Assembly: GCF_008831285.2 (NCBI RefSeq) | Contig: NC_045139.1 | Span: 4,748,704 to 4,812,703 of the forward strand | DNA: 64,000 nt | Reading direction: 5' to 3' | Source of the DNA: Nymphaea colorata | Lineage: Eukaryota > Streptophyta > Magnoliopsida > Nymphaeales > Nymphaeaceae | In this document: one piece after another, positions 1 through 12,059 of the stretch | Position numbering within the stretch: the first letter of the stretch is position 1 | How the letters are laid out: every line of letters begins with the position of its first letter | Made by a program: the position numbers and the translations under genes | The notes under the pieces: generated by a model | The model's input: only the letters and a program-made list of their open reading frames with translations | Told to the model about the DNA's origin: nothing | The model's database searches: none

Positions 1-1781
1 CACAAGTAATCCTGTCACAATAGAAGCAATAAACGTCCCTAGAATTGCAAATGTGACTATGGCTCCAAAATTTGAAAAAAATGGTTTCTGCCAAAGAACC
101 AAACTCAGGTGAATTCAGAATAAATATTGGTTCCAGAAAAATATGTAAATTTTCCAGGAATGATACAGATATGTTGCACTTACAGGTTGTAAGCTGAAAC
201 CTGATTGAGTAGGTACTTGTCAAGGAAAAAAAAGTTTCAGAAAATGAATCAGAACTGAATGTACGAATAAAAAGTAGCAAACAGAAACAACAGCTTCAGG
301 ATATAATATAATTGGTGGTAGCAAAAACAAGAAGAAAAACTCCTCATGAAAATTGAACCATGTTCTGCAAAACAGGGAAAATCATGAACAGATCAGATAC
401 AGTAATGTCTAATAAAGACAATGTTACTAATAGTCATGATGATAAACGATGATGATGATGATAAAGGTCAGTGTAAAAAAAGAAATGAGGAAACCTGATA
501 TTTGTTTCTGTGTTTGATATATTGGCAAGGCCACCAACAGTTAAACCTGTCACAAGGAAAAGAGCCAAATGAGTACAAGATGATTTGATCATACATGTCT
601 TCTTTGTCCCAACCCTAAGAACAAAAAAAGAGGTCCTTGCATAAAGGCGTGACAATCAGTAAAAAATGTTATAAGGGAAGATACAGATACGGGTCAAACA
701 ATTCAGTAAATGCAAGTTGATTCTCCAGCTATAAAACGGAATCCATATTATATTGTTCTACTCGCTATGCCACCTTGCCACTAATAAGATCGCACCTAGT
801 AGCAACAAAGGAAAGACTTGATGCTGATCCCACAAAACAAGAATGCCCAAAGAAGCCCAAACCCTGGTGTCAAAATTGTTAACCCAATTTCACTTGAGAT
901 GCATTATTCTAATGATAATATTAATATTAACATGGAAGCTACAAGCATCGGTTGCCCTCATAAAATTTAAGGTTCCTATTTGAATCCATCTTAAACAAAG
1001 AATAAAGGACGTCCCAGATATGAACGTTGTCAAATCTTTCTTTCTTTGCTCACGTCGACTTCCCATTTATGCACTCATCGGGGGGCGAGGAAACAATTCT
1101 CAAGGAGGTCAATAACCGGAAGCCCAGCTATTTTGACGCTTAAACAAGCAAGAAACCCTAGACCCTAGTTGAAAAAGAAAAAAAACAAACACCCTCCAGA
1201 AGGCAAAACAGGACGAAACAATGGCGTTAAAACGCAGCCAAATATTTCAAAACTTGAGTCCAGATTAAGCCTAAGGCCCAAAACAAGCATGAAATTTGAA
1301 ACCTAACAAAAGATCAATTCATACGAAGAAATAATAGTCACAAAAACCACAAGCAACCCCTGGACGTATGAATTAGTTCAAAAAGACTAGTCGTTAGAGC
1401 CGTCCGCTTCATCCATTACTAGAACCCCGCACTTGGATAAACATGTGAACCCGCTCTTTTGGCAACTGGAAACATAAGGAAACTAGAATTTGATCGGCGC
1501 ATTCTCAAGATGTTCAACAATTTTTTCTTAAGCCAAGAAGGGGAAACCAAAGAAAAGGGTTGATGGAAAAGGAAAAGAGAGGGTGAACGAGAGAGAGAGG
1601 TACCGATCAGCAGAGAGGCGCTGGCTTCAGGAAAATAATAGAACTTGTGGCGTCTGAGGACGTGGCCAAGGACGAACGACAGCACGAGCATCATGATCTG
1701 TAGCAGAATTCCAACTCCGGCAGCCTGCTGCTCCTTTCCCGGGGTTCCAGCCGACGGCGGCGGTACCGGAAGCTCCGCCAT
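1..1781 (-). CDS. NHX6-like: Endosomal Na+(K+)/H+ antiporter, NHX5/NHX6 class; 5' five exons, continues beyond window start
   Basis: Monovalent cation/proton antiporter of the CPA1 family; in plants the NHX5/NHX6 class acts in Golgi, TGN and endosome membranes in pH and K+ homeostasis (family knowledge). Exons read on the minus strand: 1781-1604, 546-495, 364-305, 208-184 and 87 to below 1. Phases join without a stop and yield residues colinear with plant NHX5/6 as I recall it: first membrane segment [20 protein letters not shown], then [10 protein letters not shown], then the conserved [17 protein letters not shown] stretch, then [12 protein letters not shown]. The start is the only ATG upstream of the conserved [11 protein letters not shown] segment, giving a short proline-rich N-terminus ([15 protein letters not shown]). 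Introns: 1603-547 (GT-AG), 494-365 (GT-AG), 304-209 (AT-AC), 183-88 (GT-AG). The remaining exons lie outside, so I cannot say whether the gene is intact. Confidence 0.93.
184..208 (-). other. 25-nt microexon of the NHX gene
   Basis: Exon 4 is only 25 nt. With the two bases left over from exon 3 it encodes FQSGFSLQP, conserved in NHX antiporters. It is flanked upstream by the AT-AC intron and downstream by a standard donor GTAAGT (183-178). Confidence 0.9.
209..304 (-). other. U12-type AT-AC intron in the NHX gene
   Basis: On the minus strand the 96-nt intron begins ATATCCTG at 304-297, seven of eight matches to the U12 AT-AC donor ATATCCTT. It ends CCTAC at 209. The sequence TTCCTTGAC at 227-219 equals the U12 branch-site consensus; its adenosine (220) lies 11 nt from the intron end. 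No GT-AG choice here keeps the reading frame through the conserved PPIIFQSGFS region, whereas AT-AC does so exactly. Confidence 0.93.
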
Positions 1782-1942
1782 TCCGGCGATCGGTCGACGG
1801 CGGACCGCTTCCTTTTCCGAACGTTTTTCTCTTCTGTTTCCCTCTTATGGGATGGCAGGGGACGATGATGAGGAGTTCGCTTGTCCCCTGGGTGGAACTT
1901 TCGTCTCCTTCCTGCTCAACCCAGAGCCGCGGAAGGCTGTCC

Positions 1943-1950
1943 CTTTTATA
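1943..1950 (-). promoter_or_regulatory. TATA box of the NHX gene
   Basis: The minus strand reads TATAAAAG here, 162 bp upstream of the ATG, predicting transcription start near 1915 and a 5' leader of about 135 nt. The surrounding 1600-2090 stretch is the most GC-rich part of the left end, as expected for a promoter and first exon. Inference from sequence only. Confidence 0.6.
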
Positions 1951-2099
1951 CCCCCAACAGGCTGACTAACGACCCCTGAATAATTCTTTTCCGGTTTTAC
2001 CCCTTTTGTGGACCTTGAATCCCGCTTCCTTTCTCCGAGATTCGCTTCCTCGCTACGGATTCGCTTCCCGCTTGGGTCCGCTTGAAATTCTCCTATTCA

Positions 2100-3280
2100 T
2101 AAATATTCTTCTAAATTTTTTATACATTTGTTGTTCCCGAATCACTTCTTCTAATATCGATGGTTTATAATTTGTAGTCACAAATAACGGAGTTTTAAAC
2201 AGTAAATTTGTTTTAGTATAATACGACAAACTAAAAAAAAAAAGGAAAAACTTTTTAAAATTTTTAAAAAATTAAAAAAAGTAAAATAAATAAGAAACTA
2301 ATAACACAAATATCAAAAGAGATTTACAGTAAATAAAAAATGAAAAAAAAATTGTGAAAATAAAAAAACTAAAAAAACACATAAAAACGTGTCAAAAAAC
2401 GCGCTTTTTTTAACTTTTTTTTAAATGCATTTTTTAAGTTTTAAAGGACTAGTTAATTTATGACTTTTTTTTACATTAAAAAAAACGATTTTTTTTTTAC
2501 TATGCTTCAGTAATTGTTGCGATCACTCGTCACAACGACTGTATTTTCTTTCATGTTTATACTTTGTAGTATAGTCTCAGAAAAAAAATGTGATAAATTA
2601 ATTAGTCATTTAAAACTTAAAAAAAAGTGTTTTTTGAAAAAAAAAACATTTTTTCACTTTTTTTCATTTTTTCAATGTCAAACAGTGTTTTTTTTTTATT
2701 TGCTGCAAATTTATCAGTTTTTCACTTATATTATTTTTTTCTCATTTTTAGTTTTTAAAAATTTTTAAAAATTTATAGAAAAAACCTCACAAATCCAAAA
2801 CATTATTTGTAACTATACTTTGTAGCAATATATATATATATTCTTTAGACTTATGAACCCCGTCGTCATTTCATTGGCGACTAGTGAACAGGTGTGGCCA
2901 AAGAGAGTGAAAGAGAGAGAAGCAAAAATGAAAAGGCAAGTCATTATCCTTCTTTCATTTGTTGTTGCCTTCCTTTGTTTCTTGTGACATAAGTCCTGAT
3001 TTGCGTGGTCCCAAAGAACACATTATTAACACAGCCATCAAAAAATATCAACATTAAATTGGAGAGAACCCAATTTTTTTTTTCATTGGGTACTAAATAT
3101 ATGATTAACACATTTTCAATTGGTTTTGGAGTAGTGACTCGGATTTCGTGGAGCTGCCCCATATAATTGGACCTAAACTCAGGACCAACATATGTATTTA
3201 AGGTTTCAGATTGGGCTCCACGTGTATTTAAGTTTCAGATTGGGCTCCGTGGAGCGTACACCTTTCGGAAATGGGGTCAG
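2100..3280. other. AT-rich intergenic spacer
   Basis: Long A and T runs dominate 2220-2780. Between 3167 and 3260 a short segment containing CAGATTGGGCTCC occurs twice. I see no gene; short open frames here are low-complexity. Confidence 0.6.
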
Positions 3281-3285
3281 GTCAA

Positions 3286-3287
<2 letters not shown>

Positions 3288-3327
<40 letters not shown>
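3288..3327. repeat. (CT)n microsatellite
   Basis: Uninterrupted CT dinucleotide run; apparent Ser-Leu open frames across it are artefacts. Confidence 0.95.
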
Positions 3328-3329
<2 letters not shown>

Positions 3330-3618
3330 ACACATCAATTTTTACTATTTTTATTTCTCTTTCATGTTGAATTTTAGGATTTCAAGTTCAATTGTTACAT
3401 CATGGGTTTTCCCTTGTCATTTTTATGTATCATCACAAAGTGTGAGAACTAAACAGTTGCTTACAGCCATATCAAGGGATGACCTTGAAAAAGTCCCCAT
3501 TTGTTGGGCTAAACATCATGTTTCAATCATTGTTTTGGTACTACAAATAAGTGGAAGAGCCAAAAAAAAAATTTGCTGAAAAAGCACTCATTTAAAAATA
3601 CTCATATCTAGTGGGACA

Positions 3619-3622
<4 letters not shown>

Positions 3623-3690
<68 letters not shown>
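3623..3690. repeat. (TA)n microsatellite
   Basis: About 34 TA units without interruption. The rest of 3330-4640 shows no gene. Around 3817 a CACTGGCGGACC-type transposon edge is seen without a clear partner. Confidence 0.95.
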
Positions 3691-3691
<1 letters not shown>

Positions 3692-3998
3692 TCATTTAAA
3701 AATAAAAAAATTTTAAGAGACTGGTGTGAGCAACATGTGGCTGCGCCACTTATTACAATCTGATCTAGTCACCAGCAGCTTTTTTCATCCCTTTATCCAC
3801 AATTCAACAATGAGCAGTAGCACTGGCGGACCCCGAAATTTTTGGGTGGAGGGAAACTAATTCAATATCTTTAATGTTTTTTTAGGGACACTTATATATA
3901 TAAACAATAAAATATATCAAAGCATTAACATAAAATTAAACAAACTTTGGGTGCCATGAGCACTCCACATATGAGAGAAAGAGAGAGTGTGTGTGTGC

Positions 3999-4001
<3 letters not shown>

Positions 4002-4034
<33 letters not shown>
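4002..4034. repeat. (GA)n microsatellite
   Basis: GA run preceded by a short GT run (3988-4001). Confidence 0.95.
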
Positions 4035-4037
<3 letters not shown>

Positions 4038-4639
4038 ACCTTTAAAAATTCTGCCTTGCATGCTTTCAAATTGAAACAAAGAAACTTAAAGGGGTTATGG
4101 GAACTGAGTTGCCCATGAAGAAGAGAAGGTTTGAGAAATGTTAACCCAAGAAATCAAACACTCCCTTTTGGTAGAAAACGTTAACTTTGAATTAAATAGA
4201 ATTTTCAAACATCACAATATCAAGGTTTTCCCACACCTCAAGATAAGAAAACATCATTTGGGCTCATTCTACAGCAGTTTTTTGGGCCTGCAATTTACTC
4301 AACTAGACAATTTAACATGGTTCTTTCACGTTTTTTTCGTTTTAACGTTTTTTTGAAAAAAAAAAGTATTTTTTTTAAGTTTTAAACGTTTAACTTGTTT
4401 ATCGAGTTTTTTTTTTGAAAAAAAACCTGTGTTTTTTGTGTTTATATTTGATCATTTACATAGGGAGTGAGTGAAACAATCTTGCAGCCCTTAACCAGCT
4501 CTTAGCTCTTTTAACCCAAAAAAAACCTCGTCGTTAAAAAAGCGAGAAAGTTTTTTGCAGCTATGATATGAACTGCCTACCTCATTGATACAAACCATTC
4601 TATCAATTAGATTGTGTTTGATTGCTCACGGATCTCATA

Positions 4640-5003
4640 TCTATTGGTGTATGGAACTTGATCCATACTGGACACTCATATGTAATACCGCAGTTTATGT
4701 AAGGTTGGGGGTTCGGGGGCGTTAGCCCCTGATGGATTTTTTTATTATGTAAGGGCATTTATGTTATTTTGTACTAATGTGGGTTTCGCTCTAATTCTTA
4801 TGTTAAGAGGAGGGCCGTAGTTTTCTTGGGTCTTCTTTTATAAGAGTGTCAGTGTTCATCTATGAGTGAATAGTGAAAGTTTTGTGCGACCATGGACGTA
4901 GGAGATTATTGCTCCGAACCACGTAAATCTTTGTCTTCTTCTTTGTTGCTTCTAACCCCCTCTTGAAAGTGCTGAGAGAAGAATTTGTGTTGTTCCTAAC
5001 AAT
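4640..5003 (+). mobile_element. Probable decayed copia-type LTR remnant
   Basis: The stretch has the look of the 3' part of a plant copia LTR: GGGGGTTCGGGGGCGTTAGC near 4707, a transcript-like body, GAACCACGTAAATCTTTG near 4916, and an end TTCCTAACA at about 5003. It is followed by TATCTGAG, a degenerate match to the copia primer-binding site TGGTATCAGAGC. No partner LTR or internal coding region follows, so it is a solo or truncated LTR. The left boundary is a guess. Confidence 0.4.
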
Positions 5004-6996
5004 ATCTGAGGGGATCTGAAACCCACATTAGTTGAAAAGTATCCACCCCAACATGGATTTGAGATCGAATTGTAAGGGGGAGGGGTGGAGAAGTCGGACC
5101 TCAAAACTGCAGATCTGACACCTAGTAATGAAAAAAAGTTGAGTAACTAAATTTTGTATGGGATGTGCAGATTAATGAACTCTGCAACCTGCGCAATTTC
5201 TGCAAACAATTAGTTGTATAGGGTGTTGTAAGCAACCCTTTCAATGTCATAGCTTTGTCCATATAATTTATTCTATATTTGTGGGACTGTGTGGGCAACT
5301 GCCTAAATGTGGCTCCACCCTGGGTGAAGCAGTATTGGTCTGTCTCATAGACCCCATGTGCTGCACATAGAGATCTAGTTGTTGTTTTGTTCATATGAAC
5401 CGAAAACCTTTTATCTTGGCCGGCACATGGGGCCGATATGCCCCCCTTAGAAAATGGGCCAATGTGAGATGGAATCAGATTATATAGCACTGTGGCAGTT
5501 GATATATTAATATAAAACAATTTAAAACTTTTTATAACATAGAGACTGGTGCTTATTATGGATCGAATTCGGATCGGATATAAATCACACCCACTTTTTT
5601 TGGATATTTACATATTCGGATTTGAATTTTGGATTTGGATTCATATACAAATAAAGAAAATAAGTCATATCCGAATGAATCCGAATATTAAATTTGATTT
5701 TACAATCCAAATCCGATTTTTATATTCATATCTGAATCCAAATTTTACTAATTTTCAAAATTTAAGAGCACTAGATATAGGATATTTGTCTAAAACCAAA
5801 TTTGATCTGAATCGATATCCAAACCCGATTGAATATTCATGTATGTCTGAATCCGATCAAATGTCATTATTTAAATCCGAATCCGATCCAAATTATTAAT
5901 AAAATATAAACTTTTTTTATACCCAGTTCAATCTAATATCCAATTCAAATCCGATATATTGACATCCCTTTAGTGCTTTCTGCCCTAGCCGTTAGTTTAT
6001 ATGGCAGTATGCACCTGCCACATACATTGGCTTTTGAAAGTCCAAAGCCAAGACTTTGGCTCAAATAATAATATGACATCACATTCTTCCATGCAGCATT
6101 ATAACATTAAGATTTTCCATGACTTCGGCTTTATTAATAAATAAATCTGCTTTTTCAGTCCCATTGACTTCACATCCGACACGTTTTCCCCTTTTATTTG
6201 TTTAATTGGCCTTCATCCTAAAACCCCTGAATTAAAGTTTCTAAATTTTGATTAATGCCGAAATATCATTTTTTTAAAAATTTTATATAAAACAAGTGAA
6301 ATTTTCTAAAATTTACCTATAAATTCTTTTAATTTTTTCTAGGTGAGGTCAGAGCTATCGCAGGCCCTACCTTGGGTTCCGGTCCCGAGTATACCTATCA
6401 ATTGGAGTGTTTTATTTGTGACTGTTTGCAATTTAGATGAATGACACATCGAAACGTGACAATTACCACGAGATTTAAAGCATTGGCCTCTTTGATGTGA
6501 GCCACCTCGCTGTCCGGTTGTGTTGTGCCTCTTAATGCTTAATGAGGTGCTATATTTAGGATATTAGAAATTAAACTTAATTAGTTAAGCTGCTAATTCT
6601 GCGATTGAAAAGTTTGGATGAATTAATTACGAATAGGAAAAAACGTACTGTTAAGAGCATATTTAAAATATGAAAACAATAAAAAATAACTTGAAATTAT
6701 TTAAACAGTGTTAAACAATGAGTCGCCACCAATTTCAAATATCATGAAACAATTCAAACCGATATCAAAAAATGAAATCTGTTGGATAGAGAAAGTTCTT
6801 TTGATTTGTTTTTTGAGAGACATCCGATAGATGCAGAGATGATTGTGTCCCTTGGCTCTGTGGCTACTTTCTTTTGATTCATGCCTTTATATATATATAT
6901 ATATATATAACCCTAACTCTACATTTTCTTTAACATTCATAGACATCAAATATGAACGGTCCGATCTTAAATCAAACGGTTCAGGTGTTCCTCTCT

Positions 6997-7002
<6 letters not shown>
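5004..7002. other. Intergenic DNA with a GGAT-rich repeat
   Basis: At 5560-5960 lies a degenerate copy of the GGATTTGGATTTGGAT-type repeat found as a tandem array at 26989-28480. The minus-strand open frame at 5122-5520 reads through repeat DNA with GTGGGCAACTGCC-type sequence common in the duplicated blocks, so I do not call it a gene. A (TA)n run lies at about 6884-6909. Otherwise I see nothing. Confidence 0.5.

Positions 7003-7030
<28 letters not shown>
7003..7030. repeat. (CT)n microsatellite at the left edge of duplication block 1
   Basis: CT run directly before the point where similarity with block 3 begins. Confidence 0.9.
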
Positions 7031-8430
7031 AAGAATTCTCATAAAAATCTTGGGGTGCATGAAACGTCAGCCTAAGCAGCAAAAATAAAGCATGATGAAC
7101 ACTTGTTTTTCTCCTGATAAAACTATTGCGAATGATAAAACTATTGCGAACGACTATGTCCATGAGACCGAGTCAAGTTGGGCGTTGGCCTCACCTCAAT
7201 TTTTTTAATTTATATTGTAAATTTTTAAAAAAATTACTTGTTTTATATAAAATTTTTGAAAAATGATATTTTGGTTTTAGTCAAAATTTAAAAACTTTAA
7301 TTTGATTCCCCTCATTAAAAATTTCTAGCTCTACCCTTGATTATGTCGCCAATGATTACCAATCGAAGATGATAATTAATTCAAACATATGATTTTGAGT
7401 TATATAAAACCAAACTATCAATTTCATCTGCATTGCAATTTCTCTAGGAAAACTAATGCAAAGAAACTTTCGTTGAGCATTTCCAGTAGTGTCTTGGAAA
7501 GTACTTACTGAGACTTGTATTTGTTCTTTTCCCTTGAACCAAAGAAAGTTATGCTTGAAGCACGAGACTTTTAGTCGTGCGCTCGAAGGCATAAACGTTC
7601 AACTTTTAAGGCCCGCTTAGACTTGTTAAGAACGTGAAGTCTATAAAATTTATTCTCTTCGAGGACTTTCTTGCCAAATGTTCCATAGAAAAGTGATAGA
7701 GAGGAGCGAGTTGTTAATTAAGGGCCGTGCTTGAAAATCAGTTAGATTCGGTTTAAAATTTAGATTTGGATTTGGATTTGAATAAAAGAATCGGATTCGG
7801 ATCATATTCAAATTGTGAAATTGGATTTAGATACAACTTTTCTTTGTTCATATTTGAATCCAAAGTTCAAACTGAATCTATGGATATATATAAAAAAAAA
7901 CGGATAAGGGTACATCCAATTCAATTTTGATTTGATAAAAAAAAAAAAAAACGATACAGTTAAGGGTACATCCAATTCAATTTTGATTTGTTGACATCCC
8001 TACTTGGTTGAAAGAGGCTCTAAAGAGATAGGAATCTTGGAAGGCAAAGCTGTTCAAAGCAGTGGCCGAGGTTTCCTCATGATAGATAGGCCTTTCTTGG
8101 GATTTATTCTGCATTGTTGGGCTTATAGCCTTCCGCTTTTATTCGTCTATCTGATAATGCGTGTGAAACTTTTATGTCGTGTTTGGATGACATTCCGAAA
8201 CGGGGTTTTGAGCGGCAAAAACTTCATTTTGCCTAAGAAATCCCGTTTTGGGGTGTTTGCTTGAGAAATTCATGGATTTGAGACCCAAGAGACAGGGAAG
8301 GTTGGATGGTAGGAGTATTTCAACATATGTGAGAATCTCAAATCGCCTTAGATCCCGAACACAAGACTATAAAACATGGCCTAGAACATTTGTCCTGGAC
8401 AATAGATTTATGATAATCCAGTATTGTGAT

Positions 8431-8632
8431 AAGGGGCGGAGCCAAAGGGGGTTCCCGCATGGGCCCTTGACCAACATCAAAACTTTGATTTAAAAAAATT
8501 ACATGTAAATTTTAGAAAATTTTATTTCTCCTATATAAATATTTTGAAAAATGATATTTTGGCCCATGTCAAAATTTAGAAACTTTAATTCGGCCCCGCT
8601 CATTGAAAAATTTTTTGGCTCTGCCCTTTTTT
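8431..8632. mobile_element. hAT-like MITE
   Basis: A 202-bp element with inverted ends: AAGGGGCGGAGCCAAA on the left, TTTTGGCTCTGCCCTTTT on the right. It is flanked by ATTGTGAT (8423-8430) and GCTGTGAT (8633-8640), an 8-bp duplication with two changes, as expected for hAT. Block 3 carries the uninterrupted sequence GTGCTGTGATGTCATCC near 55072. No coding capacity. Confidence 0.75.
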
Positions 8633-11600
8633 GCTGTGATGTCATCCTTGCAAGTGATTAAACCACCACTCAAGTCATTTGTCATTGAAACAAAAAGAGA
8701 TCGCGATTGATGTGACCTTTCATATGAACAGATGAGGTCAAACTTCTTTTCGATGCCGTTCATCTATTCTTCGATGAATCGAACGACATCCAGCCACTTG
8801 TCCTCAAAACACGATCCATGAAAACTTTTCAAAAGTCGTTCAAATGAGTGGCTGCAAATGAAAACTGTTCATCCATGGCAACCAACATGCAGAAGAATCA
8901 GCACTTCCACTCATTGAAACTAATATGCAAACCAAAAGACCAAGAACAAGAGCTCTTGGATCTCAATATTGTATTGTTCCCTTAACAAAATGTAGAGGTG
9001 ATTTGATATGAATCAACCCTCAAATTATGTTGGTGATGAGAAAAAATGTGTTTCAAACATCGACATTTAATTGTCAAACTAGATGTTTCTTTGTGAAACC
9101 ATTGTGAGTTAATACAATATGTCAATTCGAAGATTGATTCTTACCGAGTCAATCTTCAATCATCTTATGTGGCATAAAGAAACACAAATTCGAGATTTGA
9201 AGTGCATCTGTGGAGTCATCTGCAGATCCTGACTAGATTTGGATGTCTGAAGCAAATGTTAGCTGGATTAGTCGGATCTGCCAAGTCAAATTGAAGTTAA
9301 TTTAAAAATGTGCAAATCATCCGAAACTTGTGCAGAATATCGCTGTGTCCTCAGGGTTTTGTTTGGAGAAGGGGCACTAGTTATAAAATTATTAATTTTT
9401 AAAGGGCACTAATATGTAAATGAACAAAATTTTCTTCGAAAATCAATATGAAAAGAGAATTTTTTGTATGTTCATGTGGGCAATTGCCCACACAGTGCCC
9501 ACCTGCCTCCGACCTTGGTTTCGAGCCATAAGGGTGTAGCTTAACTGGGCGGGCGGTGTGGTGCACATAAAAGGGAGTTGTCTAATCTGTCCGGCCCGGC
9601 CTCTCTGTTGAGTGGTGGGCTTCACAAACTTCCTGCCCACCCAGAAAAAAAGAGAAAAAAAAGCGCCAAATACCATGATAGAACTAAAACAAATATAACT
9701 TCGGAAAATGAAAGTTCCTCATATCAAACTGTTTGCTAGGAAAAAAATTCTCTCGGAGAGGCTTTCCATCTGAACTTTTTCATCTGGTGTGAACAAATAT
9801 CGTTAATAGGCAGTTAGTTTTTTCTTGGATATTTCTCAGCAAGCTTGAAATCATCGGGCAGTGGGATAAGCCTCTCGCTCACCCGAAGTATGTAATTAAG
9901 AAGCCTCATGAGTTTGGTACAAAAGTAGAATGAACCAAAATAATGGTGTAATTATGAAGAAGTGTTGAGGTGTCATGTTAAGAGTCATAAACAAATAGCA
10001 AAGAAATCAATAGAAATTATGGTTCTTAATGAAGTATGTTGTTATTTAAAATTCAACCATGTATTTAAATGAAATTAAGTAAATTTTAGTTATGAAGGAA
10101 GCTTTCTTGTTAACTTTCTTCTTTTCATTTATACGGTTGGTGCGCGTTTCTACTTCATGTGCTGAAGAAACTCCAAAAATTAAGAGACATTTCACTCAAT
10201 TATGAAGAGCAAATGAGTGAGCCTTGAATTTCTAAGTTAGAATGACAAAGTGGTGTAGACCTCTTGAAAATGAACTGATGACAATCAATCTAGTGACAAA
10301 GTGGTATAGAGCCAATGGCTTTGCTTGGAGTTACAAGTGGCCGAACTATACTTTCAAAATTTTAACAGGAGCAGAAATAAAATTTTTATATAGATTAAGT
10401 GATTTAAAAAAAATTATATGTATTCTTTTTATTTTGAGGGGGGCCAAGGCCCCCTGCGTGCCTCCCCTCGGCTCAGCTGATTCGATTTTTGGCGGAGGGG
10501 CACTCGAGTCACCAGCCCAGGTAGGGAAGTCAGGCAGACGCAGAGAACAACAGGGAAGGAGGAGAGATGAGAACAGTAGTGTCGACAGACGCAGAGACAA
10601 AAGTTTCCTCCCCAAAAATTACATGTACATTTTTTTAAAAATTTACTTGTCCTATATAACTTGCTTATAATTTCCGTTGAACTTTAGTAAATGTACAGAA
10701 CCAGTTTTTGCCCACTTTCTACTCATGGAATTTCTTGATTTCAGCAGGTTTTGTAACTTGTTTTTTTTTTCTCAACATAGATTTTCAAAGTTAAAAAAAA
10801 TAATTTTTTTGTCAGACCAGAAAATCCAGGTCAACTAAATGAATATTATTATTGTTTTTTAAGTCAACAAGTATACGCACCACTGGATGTAACACCATTA
10901 GTCTTTTTGCCTTTTCAGAAACTAAATGGAAAAACTGAATCTCAAACTTTCATAGGAGAATCCATTATTTAGATATGTTTATATATAAAAAGCACGACAG
11001 GGGCGACCACACGAGTTACATCAGGGGTGGCAACTGCCTCCCCCTCTGCCGTGCCTGTGATGCCAAGAGTCGTCGGCACCGCAGAGGGGCAGACAGGGGC
11101 CTTTTGCCCCCTTCAAAATTGTTTGTTTTTTTAATTTACATATAAATTTTAAAAATGTTTATGTGTCATATACAAATATTTTGAAAAATAATATTTTAGC
11201 ACCTGTCAAAAACTTTAAACTATAATTTGGTCCTTATGGCTATGCCCCTGTTTCTAAATTGCAAATAAACATTGCCTAATAAATAAATGAGGACATTTTT
11301 TGTTGTTCCAACTTTCAACTTTCAACTTTCAATTCATTGGGATACACAATTAGCTCTGTAAAAATAAAATATTTATTAAATAAAAGAATGTTTGCTGTCC
11401 AATGAAGTATCTGGTCTAAAAAGGGTGGACAGCAGTGGGGGTGCCAAAAATTTCTACACTCTAAACTTAAATTTCAAACTAAAGGAGCACTCATATGTAA
11501 AAAAAAAAAACTAAAAATCAAGAATGTTTTCATATATAAATAAGGTAAAATTTGTGGGCGGTGCGGGCAATTGTCCACACCAGCTATAACGTAGCTCCGC

Positions 11601-11994
11601 CACCGGTCGACAGTAATTCTTACCAAGCAGCTAGGGCTGAGGGTCTACCAGCTCTCTTATTTTTTTCTTTTTTATATGTATTTTTTTTAAAGGGTCCATT
11701 GGCTCCTTAAATTACATGTGTTCTGGATTAGAAATGACCAAAATGACCCTGTTCATTAAATGGAAAAACCCTACTATGAGGGCAAAAATGGTATGGTCAT
11801 TTTTTTTTATAAAATTATCAAAATTCCTTTGCTCAATGGTTTGGCCCAGGGGCACTGACCAACCTCTGGCTTACTGAGTTGGGTGCCTGCAAAATTTGTA
11901 ATTTTTTTTCTTTTACCTTTATCAAAATAAATGAATAGAAAAATTTTACCTTTTACAGGAAGTGAAACATTTACCCAAAATAAATGTTGACGGT

Positions 11995-12049
11995 AAGAGA
12001 GAGGGAGAGGGAGAGGGAGAGGGAGAGGGAGAAGGAGAGGGAGAGAGAG
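11995..12049. repeat. (GAGAGG)n low-complexity tract
   Basis: Marks the exact place where block 1 loses similarity with blocks 2 and 3; LINE 3' sequence follows. Confidence 0.85.
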
Positions 12050-12059
12050 TCGATAAAAT

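Noticed and set aside
1645-1965. 106-codon plus-strand frame over the NHX first exon
   Set aside because: Antisense shadow of the NHX exon and its GC-rich promoter.
3620-3700. Long TA runs here and elsewhere as possible hairpins or origins
   Set aside because: Plain dinucleotide microsatellites; nothing else in the surroundings supports a specific role.
5122-5520. 132-codon minus-strand frame
   Set aside because: Reads through sequence related to dispersed non-coding repeats; no recognisable domain.
9534-9570. tRNA-like GTAGCTTAACTGGGCGGG segment (also 29584 and 56024)
   Set aside because: No B box at proper spacing and no cloverleaf could be made; at most an old SINE piece.
10242-10670. 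142-codon plus-strand frame in the block 1 flank
   Set aside because: The equivalent stretches in blocks 2 and 3 are interrupted; no similarity to known families.
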